From positions 7,079,618 to 7,143,617 of the forward strand of contig ML664175.1 of NCBI GenBank assembly GCA_007570785.1: a stretch of 64,000 nt of DNA. The letters are read 5' to 3'. The notes beneath the pieces are model-generated. The model saw only the letters and a program-made list of their open reading frames with translations, was not told where the DNA came from and did no database searches. The stretch's first letter is position 1. Every line of letters begins with the position of its first letter. The position numbers and the translations under genes are program-made. Positions 25,601 to 36,643 of the stretch are shown piece by piece. Source of the stretch: Antilocapra americana (lineage: Eukaryota > Chordata > Mammalia > Artiodactyla > Antilocapridae).

Positions 25601-26589
25601 TCCTTTGTCAATAAATTTAAATGGGCATGCAGACAATAATCGATAAAGTGGTACCCGCACAACTGTCACCAAGGAAATATTTAACTCAATTCCTTGATGC
25701 TACTGTCTCTGTGCAGCCCGGCCAGGTTGGCATTCTGATTGCTCATGAGTAAAAAGGACGATGCAACACTCTAGTTCTTCATATGCCAAGATGAAAATCA
25801 TCAGTCTCAATCTCTGTGAAAGATGAAACTACTTTGGTAAAAAGAGCAGTGAACTCTATCAGTCTTTCTGAGGTGATGCAATCTTAAAGATGATTCAGAG
25901 AGGGAACAAGCAGTGGAGAAGTTCAGGATTTATATAGGGAGAAAGGGAAATAATAAAAATTCTCCATCTATTTTGCAAGAAGCAAAAAATAAGACAGCAT
26001 ATATGTTAAACCCAAATGGCAACAGTGTCTTTTTAAAGGTATGTCATGCACCCTAGGTGCTAAATTATTTGCTTATCATATGTAAATTCTTCATCATTCA
26101 ACATGAATATCTTGATATTTAAACAAGATTGTCTATAATATAATTCAAATTAATCTATAAAATGAAAATTTATATTTCCTCTTTCTCCCATACTGCCAAC
26201 CTTTTGAGTAATATGTATGTGCCAAATCTTTTTCATATCTAGTATTTACCAGTTGGCATTTCCAGTTCCCAAGCATAAAACCTTCTAATTTGTAACTACT
26301 AAAATTTATGTAAATATATATTCCAAACAAAGCTATTTAATGTTAAGAGCATCTTTCGTGAAATAGCTTATAGTGTCTCATCCAAAGGTTGATAGAAATT
26401 AGTTATTTGATATTTCCTCATTAGTTGATTCAAGAGAACATTTCCTCTGTTGTTATACCAAATGTTTGGGGTTCTGCAGCCTTGTGATCCTCAACCTGGG
26501 CAATACCTATCTCCGTAACTGTCATATAGGAGACACGTGGTAAATAATGATGAATTAAGAAATAGTAAAAGAAAATAGTGTTTAATTGG

Positions 26590-26815
26590 AAAGCATTGCC
26601 AGATAGTAATGAAGAACCCAGATTCTGATGCCTGGGTTTAACTCTTGGTTCTGTTGCTTCTTCGGAATAGACTTTGGGAAAGTTACTTCTCTGTATCTAT
26701 TTTCTCAGCAATAAAATGGTAATTACAATACTACCTATCCCCATAGAACTGTTGCCTGAATCAAATGATTTAAGGTACATGAGTTACTTGGAACATACTA
26801 AGCCATATTGGTGTT
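26590..26815 (+). mobile_element. MIR SINE remnant
   Basis: GAACCCAGATTCTGATGCCT, CTTTGGGAAAGTTACTTCTC and ACAATACTACCTATCCC appear in MIR order. A Bov-tA sits 50 bp downstream. Confidence 0.7.
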
Positions 26816-26867
26816 AGATGTTATTATTATCATCACTATCACTATCACTGCTATTCTAGAAGGCTGA

Positions 26868-27082
26868 GAATTCCCTGGTGGCTCAGACGGTAAAGCATCT
26901 GCCTACAATGCAGGAGACCCAGGTTCAATCCCTGGGTCAGGAAGATCTCTTGGAGTAGGAAATGGCAATCCACTCTAGTATTCTTGCCTGAAAAATCCCA
27001 TGGATGGAGGAGCCTGGTAGGCTACAGTCTATGGGGTTGCAAAGAGTCAGACACAACTGAATGACTTTACTTTCACTTTTCA
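26868..27082 (+). mobile_element. Bov-tA SINE
   Basis: Forward copy with the head GAGAATTCCCTGGTGGCTCA, a B-box-like GGTTCAATCCC and the tail ACTGAATGACTTTACTTTCA. It is inserted just after a MIR remnant. Confidence 0.94.
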
Positions 27083-27274
27083 CCTTAATTAGGAGAGGAC
27101 GGCATTGGCACAATGAGATTCAAAAAGGGCACATGCTCTCCAGATAAGAAATTAAGGATGTATGGGTTTCTTGCTAATGTTCAGGTGCCACATTTATGTA
27201 TGTATGGATCAGATAATTCTTAGGAGAAAGAAAAGGGCGTAAGTGTCTTCAGTGGTCTTTGAAACAGCTGCCTT

Positions 27275-27440
27275 CTCCTACTCCAGCTTTTTTTGCTTGG
27301 CTAAATTATGTTCATCTTTCAAGTTTTACATTAGGCATCTCTTCTTCGAAGAAGTCTTCTTGACCTAAAATCTGGGTTAGGTACTGCTTTGATGTGTTCC
27401 TGCAAACTCATCCATAGCATCTGATACACTATGGTCTTCG
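27275..27440 (+). mobile_element. L2 LINE remnant
   Basis: TCAAGTTTTACATTAGGCAT and AGTCTTCTTGACC resemble the L2 segment normally reading 'TCAAATGTCACCTCC...CTTCCCTGACC'. Short and diverged. Confidence 0.45.
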
Positions 27441-28157
27441 ACTGGGGATTTCCAATTCGTTCTCTGTGTACCAGCAACTCATGGATCAGTACACAGAGGC
27501 ATAGAAGAGTGATGCATTAAGATGTATCCAAAGTTTTGGAGCTAGCACAGTGTGCAGTACAGAATATCAAGTTACCATCCCTTCATAACCAAAAGCTTAT
27601 ATCTGCCTTCTGAGTCCACCCAAAGGCTGTGGTTGGGATACTTTCTTGCAGAAAATACAAAGAAGAACTCTGATGCATGCATCACCAGTATATGTATGTT
27701 TGTTTATAAATAATATACATCCTATTAGTATATCAACAGTAAGTTCACTCTAAAATATACACGAAAATAAAAATTTCAAAAAGAGAGCATTAACACACAC
27801 ATACACACACAACAGTGCCATTTACACCTTTTTTGCTTAAAATTGCATTATTAGAATTATCTTCAATCGTAGTTTCTTGGCGAGAAACTTTTGCCCATTT
27901 TCTGAGAGTTACTTTAATTAATGCTAGAAAATAAAATCTGTAGGTCATCTGAGCAGGGACACTTGAAACTGAACATAGGAGAGGCAACCTTCTGGGAAGT
28001 GAATCTTCCACTCTCTACCCAGAATATTCTATGGGATACTGCTCTGCCCAACACAGGAATCAAATCAGCTTATGAAGGTCAATATGGATCAAGGATATTT
28101 TTGTTGAAAAAAATGCAAGTATAGATTTTGATTATCTCACTCCTCCATATCCATTTC

Positions 28158-28273
28158 ATCAGCAACCCACTTCAGTATTCTTGCCTGGAAAATCCCATGG
28201 ACAGAGGAGCCTGGTGAGCTACAGTTTATGAGGTCGCGAAGAGTCAGACATGACTGAGCAACTGAGCACAGCA
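28158..28273 (+). mobile_element. Bov-A/Bov-tA SINE fragment, 5'-truncated
   Basis: Only the 3' (Bov-A) part is present, from CAACCCACTTCAGTATTCTT to the tail GAGCAACTGAGCACAGCAC. The tRNA-like head is missing. Confidence 0.9.
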
Positions 28274-28314
28274 CTTTTATATACATTCAAAATCTGAGCA
28301 CTTCTCACCTTCTC

Positions 28315-28640
28315 CAACCATGCTACAATATTTGTTCCAAGCTGCCATCATTTGGATTAGCATTATATGGCCTCCCAACTGGTTTCCCACCTTCTGCTTA
28401 TGGCCCCGAACTTTAGGCAGTGAGATTCCATTAAAATATGTGCCCATTGTCTGTTCTCCCATCTCAGAGAGAAAGCTTAAGACCTCAGTCTGATACACAA
28501 AAGGCATTCTGTGATGATCCCCCATTACTTCTCTACTCCTTGTTCACTTGCCTGACACAGATCTTTTCTAAATTACTTCTGTGGCTTTTAGAATGCATTG
28601 GCCTTCTCACTTAGTCTGAAAACCTCAAAGGAGAAGGAAG
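28315..28640 (+). mobile_element. L2 LINE remnant (internal part)
   Basis: GCCTCCCAACTGGTTTCCCA and the following segments resemble the forward internal L2 3' region. The 82-codon minus-strand ORF here (28525-28277) is therefore not taken as a gene. Confidence 0.5.
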
Positions 28641-31600
28641 ATGTATCCTAACAATATCAGGAAAGAGTTTTCCTGTGAGGTAGTCAGACATTATGTTTCA
28701 AAGCCTTTCTACAACTAAACAGATTTCCTTCTGAGATATTCAACAAGCAGATGAAAACTGTCCTATGCCAGTTCTTCTGCTGATGGCCACCAGGACCACA
28801 AAACTTTTCTGTTAAGTATATCTTCATTTACTATAAAATAATAGTTTTACTTAAAGAGCACATTTTCATTATTTAACTTTGCAGATAAGACTCTGAAAAT
28901 GATGCAAACAATAAAGATTATTTGCAATATACCCTTATTTGATGTATCATCTTCACAACCACACAGTTTAACATGAATTTAAATTCAGCCAGTAATTATA
29001 AGGTGACAGTTTTATTCTAAGGTGACAGGCTTTTTTTTACAAAGCCTCCATTTCTATTTCAACCAATTTATTTAATGAAACAATTCAGAGTACTTGCTTA
29101 AACTGATCCAAATAACATTAAAAAAAAAGTGAAGGGAAATAGCTTTCCAAAGCATTTTAATAATAGAAACCACTGCTGTTTTTTAAAGTAATAAATCTTA
29201 ACTTCAAATGTGAGTGCTAATTATACAATTTCTTATTAAAGAGATTAAGGTAAATAGCAGTGTGATCATTATAAAAATGTCAACTCAGAAAAAATTGACA
29301 GATCTCCCATAAAATACTGATTCACAAATACTAAGACCGCAAATACAATACAAGCTGTGAAATGTAACAAGTGAAAACACTGAAAAATAAGATACAAAAT
29401 CATAAAGTGCAAACACATATTGTGCTTCAGTCCCTACTTTACTGATTTCAGTCTCATGTTCAAACCTTTCAAGAAACTTGGTGATTTTCCTTATGAGGGC
29501 TGTGATGGCAACAGTGGAACATTCTGCATTTTCTTTGTTAATAGAAAGTGTGATTTATGAGAGAGGAATGAAAATCTAAGAAAACCACTCAATAAATTAT
29601 TCAATTTTCAGATTAAGCTGATTTAGAGCAAATTTCCTTCATGCTGCAAGTATGGAAAATGCAGCTGATTGGATAAAATGAGTGTTTAAGATTATATCTA
29701 GAATTGTTTCCTTGTTTTTAGTAATTTGGTGACTGTAGACAAGTCATATACATCCTTTAAGTCCAGCTTATTCATTTAAAAAATGAAATAATAATAGGAA
29801 GCATGTTTCAAAGTGCAAGAGATACACTAATAGAGGCATTCAAGATACCCAGCGTGGTGATGAACTTTTTTCCAAATACTATTTCTTTCTATGTGTATGG
29901 GAAAGATACATATTTAGTATGTTAACCTAAATATTTGTAGAGGCTTATGTCAGGAAAAGCCTCGGTAGCACCAGGGAAATCTCTCTTCCTCAGATAGTAG
30001 TTCTTTTCAGCTTTTAGAACATAGTAAGAGTGCAATAACTGTTGCTGTTAATGTTATTTTTCCTTGTGATCTATTAATATTATTGTCATATTACCATGGC
30101 ACTAATAAGCCAAACATACTATACCCAACAAAAAAGAAGTTTATGAGTATCTATATAAAAAAATTCATCTATTACTTTTGAAATGATTTACAAATAAAAT
30201 GCAAGAAATTAAGGAACCAAGAAAGAATTTTAAAAAATAGAAAAACAAAAACAAGTATAGGGAATGGGAAACTCATAGAGGAAAAATGAGCAAGGACCTG
30301 ATAAAATTAAAGAATATAAACCATTTGTCATGAGAATATTTGATAAAATGATATGTTGCAGTCACACTGAGGCTAAGTAAATCTGCCTATAAAATGTGAG
30401 GTATAATCATATTTGGTGAATACCACCTACATCATCCTCTTAACCTTTGAATCAGGATATCTAAGATACATAAAATAACTTCTTAGTTATTTATTTTTTA
30501 GAATTCCATCAAATAATGCAGTGTATACCACTAGTAAAGATCTAAAGCTTTTCCTGTAATTATACTTAGCTCCTCTGAATAGTTTTAAAATTAGTTTTGT
30601 TTATTTTTTCCAAAAAGGGGAAAATGGCAATGTTAGTATCCAATATAATATTGCTTGCAAATTTTCCTCTTCAATGCTTGTTATTTGCTTCCCATATACT
30701 TGCAATTGGAGTTAATATTTTCCCATAGGTAATATTTCCCAGAACAATATATACTTATTGCTTTGTGAAAATATTATATTTATTTTAAATAAAATATTCT
30801 AAATTTAATCCACCAACATATATCAAGTTTATGTTTTAATAGTTTTAATAGTTCTGTGTTCCACTTCTTATCACAAGCTAATCATAAATTTTCTAAAGGA
30901 TCACTCAATAATGATAAAGATAGATAATATTTATTAAGATCCAGATTCTTTAGTCACAGTAAGATTCAGTTCCATAGAATTAATAATTCTCAATAATTCT
31001 CAATTATGAAGTTTCACCAGAGGGCCTAATCTGATGAAACTTCAAATAATGAGTAAGCCATGTGATAGCAAAACTCATAAAAATTTCACTTTGATAGCCT
31101 GCCATGAATTTCTCAACCAGAAATGAAGCTTATGGGCCAATGGATAAATTAGACACTAGGGATAAGTAACAGAAATACCACCAAGTGAGAATTAACACAT
31201 GATGAATGACACTAGCTGCCTTTGGAGAGACACTACAGGTGTTTCTCCAAATGAATCAAAAACGCAAATGTAGTCAGTGAAAATTAATTTAAAAAGGAAT
31301 TTTTCTACTTCTTGTTTGAAAGGTATAATACAAATACAATTATGTGACATGAACAAAGAGGAAGGCGTTAAAGCAAGTAAATTTGCCAGATAATTAAAGC
31401 TAATTTCTTTACAACAAAAAAACAAGTGACTTGAAATCACCACTGAGTTTGAACAAATTACTATCTGAATTTACCAGCCTCAGTGACTTTCTTGGTATTA
31501 GGAAATATTCCATCTATTTTGATCTTTGGCCTTCTTTGAAAAAAGCCTTTTTCTGCTACATATCCTCTTTCACTGCATAGTGCTCTCTAATCAGTAATCT

Positions 31601-32439
31601 TATAAAAATAATAAGAAGAAATAAATATAATGCATTTTTAAGAATAATGTTTTTTTAAGATTTAACATTTTAAATATAGCAACATTTCTGAGTCCCAAAT
31701 AAAATCTCTTTAAAGAGCTAAAAGAAGTATCTAAAATTTTTTAGCAATCTGAAACATGTAAACTTGTAACATGTTTTCCTGAGAAATATATATAATAATA
31801 TTATGCATCTATTTTTTCATCAAAGCTTACTAAAACGTTGAAAATCAAATTTTTCCTTACTTTTACTATTTTTTAATTTTCATTTTTAAGTCACAGATAA
31901 CAGGCTAAAAAGTCAGATAACATTATACAGCCAATATTTAGACTGATTTGCTAGTCAAAACTGTAAACACTGTAATTATAAAGTTACAGTGATAAAATTT
32001 GTTACAGAATGAATCAAGTGGTTCAACTATAAAACAGTTTACTTTTAGTTTCTATTTCACTTCTTATTCCCAGGAAAAAAAAAAATAGCACATGGCTATT
32101 ATCATGTTATTAAATGAACACAAATTTAGGACACATTATTATCAGAGTATCCTTATAATATATGTCCCATTAAGCTATTATTATTACTTCTGTTTTCATT
32201 TTTATTGTCTTAACTTTAAAACATTTTATTAAAGAACATAAATTTTGTTTTGTAAAATATTTATTAATTATAATTAGAAACTTGACAATTATTCAGAAAT
32301 TGATAGCAGAATAGGTCAGAAACAGGGCACTTAGCTTGGCTTTTGCAGAAATGATTTATTGTGAACTCATATTCTCAATATGCTCTGAGGAGTAGAAAAA
32401 GTTCTGATGAAAGAGCTTGCCAATAAATTTTGCACTTAC
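28641..32439. other. Repeat-poor DNA just beyond the WDR72 exon-18 donor
   Basis: This 3.8 kb is almost free of recognisable repeats (a MIR-like trace near 29710-29800). An imperfect inverted repeat lies around 31005-31050 (GAAGTTTCA ... TGAAACTTC). No last WDR72 exon could be identified. Confidence 0.5.
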
Positions 32440-32635
32440 TTTGCAGAGGAAAAGTGTCTGTAGTACACTGTAACTCAGGCTCCTTGGCCCATTCGATCTT
32501 TGGCAGGATCTGCATCATCTCATAGTCACCATTCTTTGCCACAGACTCTGGTTCACTTTGGACTGGTGTCTTTCTTAAAGTCTTCATGTGCTTCTGAACT
32601 TCCGCCAAAAGAACAGCTTGTATTGCTTCAGTTAC
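32440..32635 (-). CDS. WDR72: WDR72 196-bp coding exon (probably exon 18)
   Basis: The acceptor is AATAAATTTTATAG, with AG at 32637-32636, and the donor is CTGCAAA|GTAAGT, with GT at 32439-32438. Sixty-five codons are read from phase 0: [20 protein letters not shown] at the start and [13 protein letters not shown] at the end, leaving one base (A), so the next exon must begin in phase 1. The [11 protein letters not shown] and LP.IEW..E.ELQC blocks match WDR72. This lies near the C-terminus, and only a few tens of residues should remain in downstream exon(s), which I could not find in 1-32439. The poor pyrimidine content of the acceptor and the GTAACT start of the exon are noted in the findings. 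An open frame runs on past the donor into intron as far as 32375, but that extension has no homology. Confidence 0.93.
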
Positions 32636-33239
32636 CTATAAAATTTATTTTTTAAAATGAATTATTTTTAGTGTTCACAAATGCTCGGGGTCTTATATAA
32701 ACCCCCAAGACTAGAATTTTGATTTGAATGTCTCACATAAATTGTAATGCTCCATTCCACCAGAATTACTATCTGAAACAACTGAAGTGCAATTACTGGA
32801 AACTAGCATTCAAGTCATCATATTATTCTTTTTTTAAAAACAAACAAAACAAAACCCTCAAGAGATTATAAAAGGAAAATTCAAAGGCATTCTCCATTCT
32901 TTTTCATAAAATATTTTCATTTTTACCAGAAAACAAAATTTGAGTATATCACATTGTTCTTAAAGACAAGCTTTGTTTCTAAATGCCTAGCACAATTTAA
33001 CTAAACACATTTGATTTAAAAAATACAGAAAATTAAAGATAAAACTTTAATAATAAATCTCACTAAACTGTGTATACGTGTAAATGGGTTTACACGGCTT
33101 AAAACACTGTAAAGCCTGCCTTCCAGTTATTGTACACAGCCAGTCAAGAACCACAGTTGAGGGGAGAGGGAAGGGGGATATTTATCATGGGGTATCCAGT
33201 GGTGGTAAAGTGGATTGATATTGTACCTGTCTCCTGAGA

Positions 33240-34200
33240 ACCCAATGTGCAGGTCAAGAAACAACAGTTAGAACCAGACATGGAACAACAGACTGGTTCA
33301 AAATCGGAAAAGGAATATATATGCTAATGCTGTATATTGTCACCCCGCTTATTTAACTTACATGCAAAGTACATCATGTGAAATGCCAGGCAGGCTGGAT
33401 GAATCATAAGCTGGAATCAAGAAATGTAAACAATTTCAAATATGTAAACAAACTCAAATATGCTTTGGCAGAAAGCAAAGAGGAACTCAAGAATGTCTTA
33501 ATGAAGGTCAAGGAGAAGACTGAAAAACCGAGCTTTAAACTCAGCCTTCAAAAAACTAGGACAATGCCATTCGGTCCCATCTCCCATGGCAAACAGATGG
33601 GGAAAAAGTGGAAAACATGACAGATTTTATCTTCTTGGGCTCCAAAATCACAGCAGACAGTGACTGCAGTCATGAAATTAAAAGACACTTGCTCTGTGGA
33701 CGGAAAGCTATGACAAACTTAGACAGCATATTAAAAAGCAGACACATCACTTTGCCGACAAAGTCTGAATAGTCAAAGCTATGGTGTTTCCAGTAGTTGT
33801 ATACAGATGTGACAGCTGAACCATAAAGAAGGCTGAGTGCTGAAGAATTAATGCTTTCAAATTGTGGTTCTGGAGAAGACTATTAAGAGTCCCTTGGACT
33901 GAAAGGATATCAATCTTAAAGGAAATCAACCCTGAATATTCATTGGAAGGAGTGATACTGAACCAGAAACTCTAATACTTTGGCCACCTGATGCGAAGGG
34001 CTGACTCATTGGAAAAGACCCTGATGCTGGGAAAGATTGAAGGAGAAGGGGGAGATAGAGGATGGGGTGGTTGGATAGCATCACTGACTCAATGGACATG
34101 AATTTTAGCAAACTCCGGGAGATAGTGAAAGACAGGGAAGCCTGGTGAGGTGTAGTCCACGGTGTCACAGAGTCAGGCACGACTTAGCAACTAAACAGTA
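33240..34200 (+). mobile_element. BovB LINE, diverged 3' half (copy 6)
   Basis: This copy starts at the RT region (GTGCAGGTCAAGAAACAACA) and continues to a 3' end (GACTTAGCAACTAAACAG). The active-site box is degraded: the Y-A-D-D position reads as YALAES in the 80-codon frame 33378-33620. It is one of the more diverged copies. It lies antisense to WDR72, about 0.6 kb upstream (in gene sense) of the 196-bp exon. Confidence 0.92.
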
Positions 34201-34849
34201 ACAGCAATCTTGTGAGATCTTTAGGCTCCAGGGACACTCAGAGAATTTTTGCTGATGGCAGATGCTCAGTAAACAGCAGGTGCAGAAGAAACTCTATTCT
34301 AAACTCTATTCTAGAGTTTTAAATATAGGGAGCATCCAGAAAGTATCAGAGTAGTTTCCTGATCACTGATCTCTATTCTTGGGCACTCAGATGCTTGGTT
34401 AGGTTGTGGCAAAAAGGCTCATGAATGATGTGATTTTACTACTGCACACCAGATCTATTAACATTGTAGTACTGCCCGTTACAATACAGGTACATAATCC
34501 TTACTCATGCATATTATGTGATGAGATACTCAACACTGTGAAAGCTATTGCATACCATGAATATAACATAAAATTCTACACATCATGGTACTGATGACTC
34601 ATGCTTATTAATATCTACCATATGCTGAAACATATATTAACTATTAGCTCTGATATCTACTAAGATACTATTTTAGATCACAGTAAGTAAACTATACTTA
34701 TCATATAGATATTATGAAGGGACAACCTGTATTAATTATTCATAAATAATTTTACATCATTGAATTTATGTCATTTTAATTTTATCACACATTTTATTTG
34801 ATAGCACTGCCTCCAAGATATGAATGGTGTGGTATAAAGAGAAAGAGAT

Positions 34850-34945
34850 CTCAATCTGAAATGAGAAGGTCCAAGTTTCTGATCTGACTATGACAGTTAT
34901 TATAAATGCAACTTTTGACAAGTTATGTACTTCTCTGGGACTTTA
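34850..34945 (+). mobile_element. MIR-like fragment
   Basis: CTTTTGACAAGTTATGTACT and TCTCTGGGACTTTAG resemble the MIR core. It is truncated by the following L1 3' end. Confidence 0.45.
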
Positions 34946-35048
34946 GGGGACATATGTATACCTATGGCTGATTCATCTTGCTATTTGGCAGAATACAACA
35001 AAATTCTGTAAAGCAACTATTCTTCAATTACAAAAAACAACAACAACA
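34946..35048 (+). mobile_element. Ruminant L1 3' end, very short
   Basis: Last ~100 bp of a ruminant L1 (GTATACCTATGGCTGATTCA ... CTTCAATTAC) followed by an (AAC)n tail at 35027-35047. Confidence 0.75.
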
Positions 35049-36297
35049 GTATGTGATGCTGAGAGAGGCTAAGATGAGAGCTTTCAGTCACAGAAAGCTG
35101 TATGGAACTTGCTTCTGTTTCTACATATGAAAATCAAGAAGATATTGGAGGATATCCTCCGATGTGTAGTACATCCAGACTATGGTCTGTCCCTTGGAAT
35201 AGGCAGATTGGCCATATGCTCCCATAGGATTATGGATGCCCTCTCATAACTGTGATTTAGCATGTCCTCTATCTACCAGGTATAATATTCTCTAACAACC
35301 TGGATCAATATTCTTTCTTAAAAATATACAGAGATTTATGGAACTTCAGTTAATATGTCTAATTATTAGACTGACCATATTTTGTAATCGCTAAATTTTG
35401 GAAGTTTTTAACATATATGTCACTATAAATACATACTGAAGGAATAATTAATATGTGTATCATTAAGAAACAAGATGAAGTAGAATTCTACAACAAGATA
35501 AAACATATGTACTGTGATGAGTAGGACAATCAGAGCCACAGAAATTAAAAGTGAATACAGAATGGCACATACCCAGTTGGAAGCAAACTCAAAATATACA
35601 TTTTGTGCTCAGTGTAAGATCAATACTCAGAGACATGGTACAATTTATATAAGCATATAACAATGCTTAGTATCTGTTATACAGTGAACACTAAAATTAT
35701 GCAAATAGAGCCGAAATAGATTATGTGTACTTTAAAAAATACATGATGGAAGGTAAAATTTAATGATAGCTTCTGACTATCAATACTAAAGTCTCTCTAG
35801 CATGTAAATATAATAGATAAATGTTGTAAATAGGTAGTGTATATAGAATTTTTCCCAACAAATATAAAATCTATAGCTATTATATAACTTTTTAATAATA
35901 ATAATGAACTGGAATTGAAAGCACAATGCAATAAAGCTGTCTCCCAAATGCATATATAGTTTTTCCTGAAAAGACAGATATACGAAGCATTACAATTTAT
36001 AAAGGAATGTGCAGATTTAAAATGAAGTTTGAAAATCCATTGACTTGGAAAAGAGCCACATCAGGACCATATACTTATTAGCTGGAAGTATTACTGTGCC
36101 ATAGCAAGCTAAATTTTTTTTAATGGTTTTCTGCTAACACTTTGAAACAGCAAAGTATTGTAAAATAGTACAGAGCATTATGAAGACTCATAAGAGCCCC
36201 CGTGGCCTGCATATTGAAGCATTTATATGGATAGTTGCAACAGCCTCTGTTTTTCCTAAAGGACCCAGGAATTCTCATTTCTATAGCATCTGTCCTG

Positions 36298-36513
36298 TGC
36301 TCAGATGCTAAGTCATGTCTGACTCTTTGCAATCCCATGGACTGTAGCTTCTCAGGCCCCTCTGTCCATGGGATTTCCCAGACAAGAATACTGGAGTGGG
36401 TCACTATTTTCTTCTCCAGGGGATCTTCCAAACCCAGGGATTGACCCTGCACCTCTTACATTTCCTACATTGACAGGTGGATTCTTTACCAGTAGCACCA
36501 CCTAGGAAGCCTC
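36298..36513 (-). mobile_element. Bov-tA SINE
   Basis: Reverse-oriented copy inside the WDR72 intron, so in the same sense as the gene. The head region is slightly rearranged, with an extra insertion near 36456-36475. It lies about 130 bp from BovB copy 7. Confidence 0.92.
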
Positions 36514-36643
36514 ATTCTACTTTACAGATGAGGAAAATAAATAATCAACAAGTTAAACATATCTTCCAGAATCATTTATCAGGTTAGTGGCAGAAATGAG
36601 AGAACTTTGAAGATTAAACTTCATACAGAGTGAATAATAAATG

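Noticed and set aside
28277..28525. 82-codon minus-strand frame as a hypothetical gene
   Set aside because: It overlaps sequence resembling an L2 remnant on the opposite strand and lacks other support.
31192..31443. Minus-strand frame whose end reads ETPVVSLQRQLVSF and then stops, as a possible last WDR72 exon
   Set aside because: Only a few residues look like the expected start of the last exon. The acceptor that would fit the phase is poor, and the rest does not match.
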